In this document: in pieces, positions 61,745 to 64,000 of the stretch
Position numbering within the stretch: the first letter of the stretch is position 1
Layout of the letters: each line of letters begins with the position of its first letter
The notes under the pieces: model-generated
What the model saw: only the letters and a program-made list of their open reading frames with translations
What the model was told of the DNA's origin: nothing
The model's database searches: none
Source: Burkholderiales bacterium
GTDB lineage: Bacteria; Pseudomonadota; Gammaproteobacteria; Burkholderiales; UBA6910
Assembly (NCBI GenBank): GCA_026005015.1
Contig: BPKG01000001.1
Coordinates: 1,678,501 to 1,742,500 of the forward strand
DNA: 64,000 nt
Direction: 5' to 3'
Position numbers and translations under genes: made by a program

Positions 61745-61762
61745 ATTACAGCCGCGTGACAA
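61745..61762 (-). promoter_or_regulatory. Pho-box-like site upstream of phoB
   Basis: Read on the minus strand: TTGTCAC (61762-61756), GCGG, CTGTAAT (61751-61745). The Pho box is two 7-base repeats CTGTCAT separated by 4 bases; each half here matches at 5 or 6 of 7. It begins 51 bases upstream of the phoB ATG. Confidence 0.6.
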
Positions 61763-61854
61763 GGACGCGGGCCTTGCTGCCCCGATGCGCCTGTCGGTTT
61801 CTCCGCGGGTGGTTTATCATGCTGTTTTACAGCGCTTCTGCGACCTTCAAGCCC

Positions 61855-62265
61855 ATGGCCGGATTGAGCAAGGACGTTCCCCCGCCCACCGAGATCAAGC
61901 TGCACCAGGCCTCCAAAGTCCTGGAGATCTCTTTTGCCGACGGCAGGACGTTTCGCCTGCCGTGCGAGTTCCTGCGGGTCTATTCCCCCTCGGCGGAGGT
62001 GCGGGGCCACGGGCCCGGCCAGGAAGTGCTGCAGGTGGGCAAAAAAGACGTGACCATCACCCACATCGAGCCCGTGGGCAGCTACGCGATCCAGCTCACC
62101 TTCTCCGACGGCCACGACACCGGCATCTATTCCTGGGACCTGCTCTACGAGTACGGCCTCAAGCAAGAGGAGATGTGGCAGCGCTACCTCCAGCGGCTGG
62201 AGGAGGCGGGGGCAAGCCGGGAGGCCCAGCCGGGCCAGGAAGTGCCCCGGCCCAAGGGGAAGTGA
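61855..62265 (+). CDS. DUF971 (gamma-butyrobetaine hydroxylase N-terminal-like) protein
   Basis: A 136-residue protein from ATG 61855. The conserved run 'PPPTEIKLHQASKVLEISFADG', 'LPCEFLRVYSPSAEVRGHGPG' and 'GHDTGIYSWDLLYEYG' identifies DUF971. It is almost always beside ubiE in betaproteobacteria and may assist iron-sulfur or oxygenase chemistry, but the function is unproven. ubiE follows after 84 bases. Confidence 0.88.
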   Translation: MAGLSKDVPPPTEIKLHQASKVLEISFADGRTFRLPCEFLRVYSPSAEVRGHGPGQEVLQVGKKDVTITHIEPVGSYAIQLTFSDGHDTGIYSWDLLYEYGLKQEEMWQRYLQRLEEAGASREAQPGQEVPRPKGK

Positions 62266-62349
62266 ACGCGAAGCGCCCGAAGGCCTGCGGAGGAGTCCGA
62301 AGGCCTGGATCCAGGCCACCCCGCCGCCATGAACCGTTGAGCTTTCCCC

Positions 62350-63087
62350 ATGGACAAGACCACCGATTTCGGTTTCCAGAAAGTCCCCGAGCGGGAGAAG
62401 GCGGTTCGCGGTCGCGAGCGTGTTCCACTCGGTGGCCGGCCGCTACGACCTGATGAACGACCTCATGTCCGCGGGGCTGCACCGGTGGTGGAAGCGTTTC
62501 GCCGTTCTGCTCTCGGGCGTGCGGGAAGGGGACCGGGTGCTGGACGTGGCGGGGGGAACGGGAGACGTGGCGCGACTCTTCACCCGCCGGGTGGGGTCCC
62601 GGGGCGAGGCGTGGCTCACCGACATCAACCGCTCCATGCTGGAGATCGGCCGCGACCGGCTCCTGGACGAGGGATTGACCCTGCCCGTGGTGCAGTGCGA
62701 CGGGGAAAGGCTCCCGTTTCGCGCCAACGTTTTCGATTGCGTGAGCGCCGCCTTCGGGCTGCGCAACATGACCCGCAAGGAAGCGGCCCTGGCCGAATGG
62801 CTGCGGGTGCTCAAGCCCGGCGGGCGGGTGATCGTGCTGGAGTTCTCCCGCGTCTGGAAACCCCTGGAGCCCCTCTACGACTGCTATTCCTTCAAGGTGC
62901 TGCCCCTCCTGGGACGAGTCGTGGCGGGCGACGCCGACAGCTACCGGTACCTGGCCGAATCCATCCGGGTCCACCCGGATCAGGAGGCGCTCAAGGAGAC
63001 TCATGGAGCAGGCGGGCTTCCAGCGGGTCGAGTATTTCAACTCTCTCCGCGGGCATCGTCGCGGTGCACCGGGGGTTCAAGGTCTAA
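62350..63087 (+). CDS. ubiE: Ubiquinone/menaquinone C-methyltransferase (three single-base indels)
   Basis: Methylates a ring carbon in ubiquinone and menaquinone synthesis. N-terminal '[17 protein letters not shown]' is followed by SAM motif [14 protein letters not shown] and '[27 protein letters not shown]'. The frame is shifted near 62413, 63000 and 63035; the corrected tail reads '[20 protein letters not shown]' and 'VHRGFKV'. A gene this important would not normally survive three frameshifts, so these are most likely sequence errors. Confidence 0.9.
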   Translation: MDKTTDFGFQKVPEREKAVRGRERVPLGGRPLRPDERPHVRGAAPVVEAFRRSALGRAGRGPGAGRGGGNGRRGATLHPPGGVPGRGVAHRHQPLHAGDRPRPAPGRGIDPARGAVRRGKAPVSRQRFRLRERRLRAAQHDPQGSGPGRMAAGAQARRAGDRAGVLPRLETPGAPLRLLFLQGAAPPGTSRGGRRRQLPVPGRIHPGPPGSGGAQGDSWSRRASSGSSISTLSAGIVAVHRGFKV

Positions 63088-63100
63088 AGGGGTAGAAGCC

Positions 63101-63132
63101 CGGAGCCCCGCAGCGCCTCCGGCGGGTTTTTT
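63101..63132 (+). terminator. Rho-independent terminator after ubiE
   Basis: A stem CGGAG (63101-63105) and CTCCG (63117-63121), extended imperfectly by flanking CC/GG pairs, followed by TTTTTT (63127-63132). It lies 14 bases after the ubiE stop and ends before the next gene's start. Confidence 0.65.
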
Positions 63133-63148
63133 CCTGCCTCTTCTGCCC

Positions 63149-64000
63149 ATGCGCTCTGAAGCCGCCCCTGCCCAAGCCCGTTCCCGGCGGCCCCTCCAGG
63201 CGGTGCTCATCAGCCCCTACGAGCTGGGACGCCAGCCCTTCGCCCTGGCGGAGCCCGCCGCCTGGCTCAAGCGGGAAGGGGTGGAAGTCACCCTGATCGA
63301 CCTGTCCCTGCAACGCCTGGACGAGCAGGCCCTGGCCCGGGCCGACCTGGTGGGCCTCTCCTTGGGCATGCACACCGCCACCCGCATCGCCCTGGAGGCG
63401 CTGCCCCGCATCCGGCGCCTCGCCCCCGGCGCCCACCTGGCGGCCTACGGCTTATACGCGCCGGTGAACGCGGACTTGCTCTGCCGTCTCGGGGTATCCA
63501 CCGTGCTGGGCGGAGAATGCGAGGGGGAGCTGGCCGCCCTGGCCCGGCGGCTCGCCCGGGGCGAGCCCGTGCCCCGGGAGGGGCCCCGGGTTCCCCTGGA
63601 CCGGCTGGACTTCCTGGTGCCCGAGCGCCGGGGGCTTCCGCCCCTCTCCCGCTACGCCCGGCTGATCCTCCCGGACGGGTCGCGCAGGACGGTGGGTTTC
63701 GTCGAAGCGTCCCGGGGTTGCAAGCATCTGTGCCGCCATTGCCCGGTGGTGCCGGTCTACCACGGGCGGTTTCGCATCGTTCCGGTGGACGTGGTCCTTG
63801 CCGACGTCCGCCAGCAGGTGCAAGCGGGGGCGGAGCACGTGTCCTTCGGCGATCCGGATTTTTTCAACGGCCCGACCCACGCCCTGCGGGTGCTGGAGGC
63901 CATGCACGCCGAGTTTCCCTGGCTCACCTTCGACGCTACCATCAAGATCCAGCACCTGGTGCAGCACGCCCGCCTCCTGCCCGCCCTGAAGCGGCTGGGG
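63149..64000 (+). CDS. B12-binding radical SAM protein (truncated by the window end)
   Basis: The visible 284 residues open with an N-terminal B12-binding-like Rossmann fold ([20 protein letters not shown], '[21 protein letters not shown]', '[13 protein letters not shown]') and reach the radical SAM cluster CKHLCRHC. The '[10 protein letters not shown]' opening resembles radical SAM proteins named for a C-terminal CUAEP/CCAEP tail, some of which are selenoproteins. The tail is outside the window, so this subfamily is a suggestion only. ATG at 63149 follows the ubiE terminator. Confidence 0.75.
   Translation, partial: MRSEAAPAQARSRRPLQAVLISPYELGRQPFALAEPAAWLKREGVEVTLIDLSLQRLDEQALARADLVGLSLGMHTATRIALEALPRIRRLAPGAHLAAYGLYAPVNADLLCRLGVSTVLGGECEGELAALARRLARGEPVPREGPRVPLDRLDFLVPERRGLPPLSRYARLILPDGSRRTVGFVEASRGCKHLCRHCPVVPVYHGRFRIVPVDVVLADVRQQVQAGAEHVSFGDPDFFNGPTHALRVLEAMHAEFPWLTFDATIKIQHLVQHARLLPALKRLG

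Noticed and set aside
62350-63087. Programmed frameshifting in ubiE
   Set aside because: Three shifts of mixed sign at unrelated places, with no slippery-sequence context, point to sequence error.

Overview
The window is 64 kb of GC-rich DNA from a betaproteobacterium. I cannot name the genus. The lineage call rests on gene order: dacC-dat-DUF493-lipB-lipA, DUF2782 and homoserine kinase beside polA, leuS and lptE-holA-proA, DUF971-ubiE, the DUF3683 FAD oxidase, and a PhoRB pair are arrangements typical of that class. A phosphoribulokinase hints at carbon fixation by the Calvin cycle, but no other Calvin gene is present.

Left core (1-20035): the start of argB; a small heat-shock gene with a sigma-32-like promoter; D-alanyl-D-alanine carboxypeptidase, D-amino-acid aminotransferase and the lipoate genes lipB and lipA; a membrane protein of the misnamed 'site-specific recombinase' family; DUF4197; polA diverging from a LOG-family gene; DUF2782, thrB and a membrane protein; uvrD, phosphoribulokinase and leuS.

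Accessory island (20036-42890): about 22.8 kb lies between leuS and lptE, which are normally adjacent. It holds a MntA/HepT remnant, a SAM methyltransferase, DUF504, a truncated 5' copy of a 5-oxoprolinase (oplAH) gene, a defence region, an AAA/DUF4143 ATPase, and the intact oplAH gene. A 523-bp direct repeat (the two oplAH 5' ends) brackets 16.6 kb. Inside it, between an hsdM remnant and an hsdR remnant, sit a SNF2/DUF3883 helicase, a DUF1156 DNA methylase and a DUF499 ATPase, the gene set of Hma-type (helicase-methylase-ATPase) phage defence. Extra genes are interleaved: an AlbA_2 ATP-binding protein, a ComEC-like metallo-beta-lactamase-fold protein and a VapBC pair. The helicase tail occurs twice, which marks a cassette insertion.

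Right core (42890-64000): lptE-holA-proA, an E3 dihydrolipoyl dehydrogenase with its own lipoyl domain, a DsrE protein, a GNAT enzyme, GlpQ-type phosphodiesterase and DadA, a dienelactone hydrolase, a YqaA-type membrane protein, a very long FAD/Fe-S oxidase, HIT and PilZ proteins, phoR-phoB with a Pho-box-like site, DUF971-ubiE, and a radical SAM gene cut by the window end.

Caution on sequence quality: several genes (helicase, methylase, dadA, the FAD oxidase and the normally essential ubiE) carry scattered single-base insertions and deletions, although the protein motifs on each side are intact. I read most of these as consensus errors, not decay. Three short dispersed intergenic repeats and several near-leaderless TATAAT promoters were also seen. 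No tRNA, rRNA, CRISPR array, insertion sequence, integrase or replication origin was recognised.
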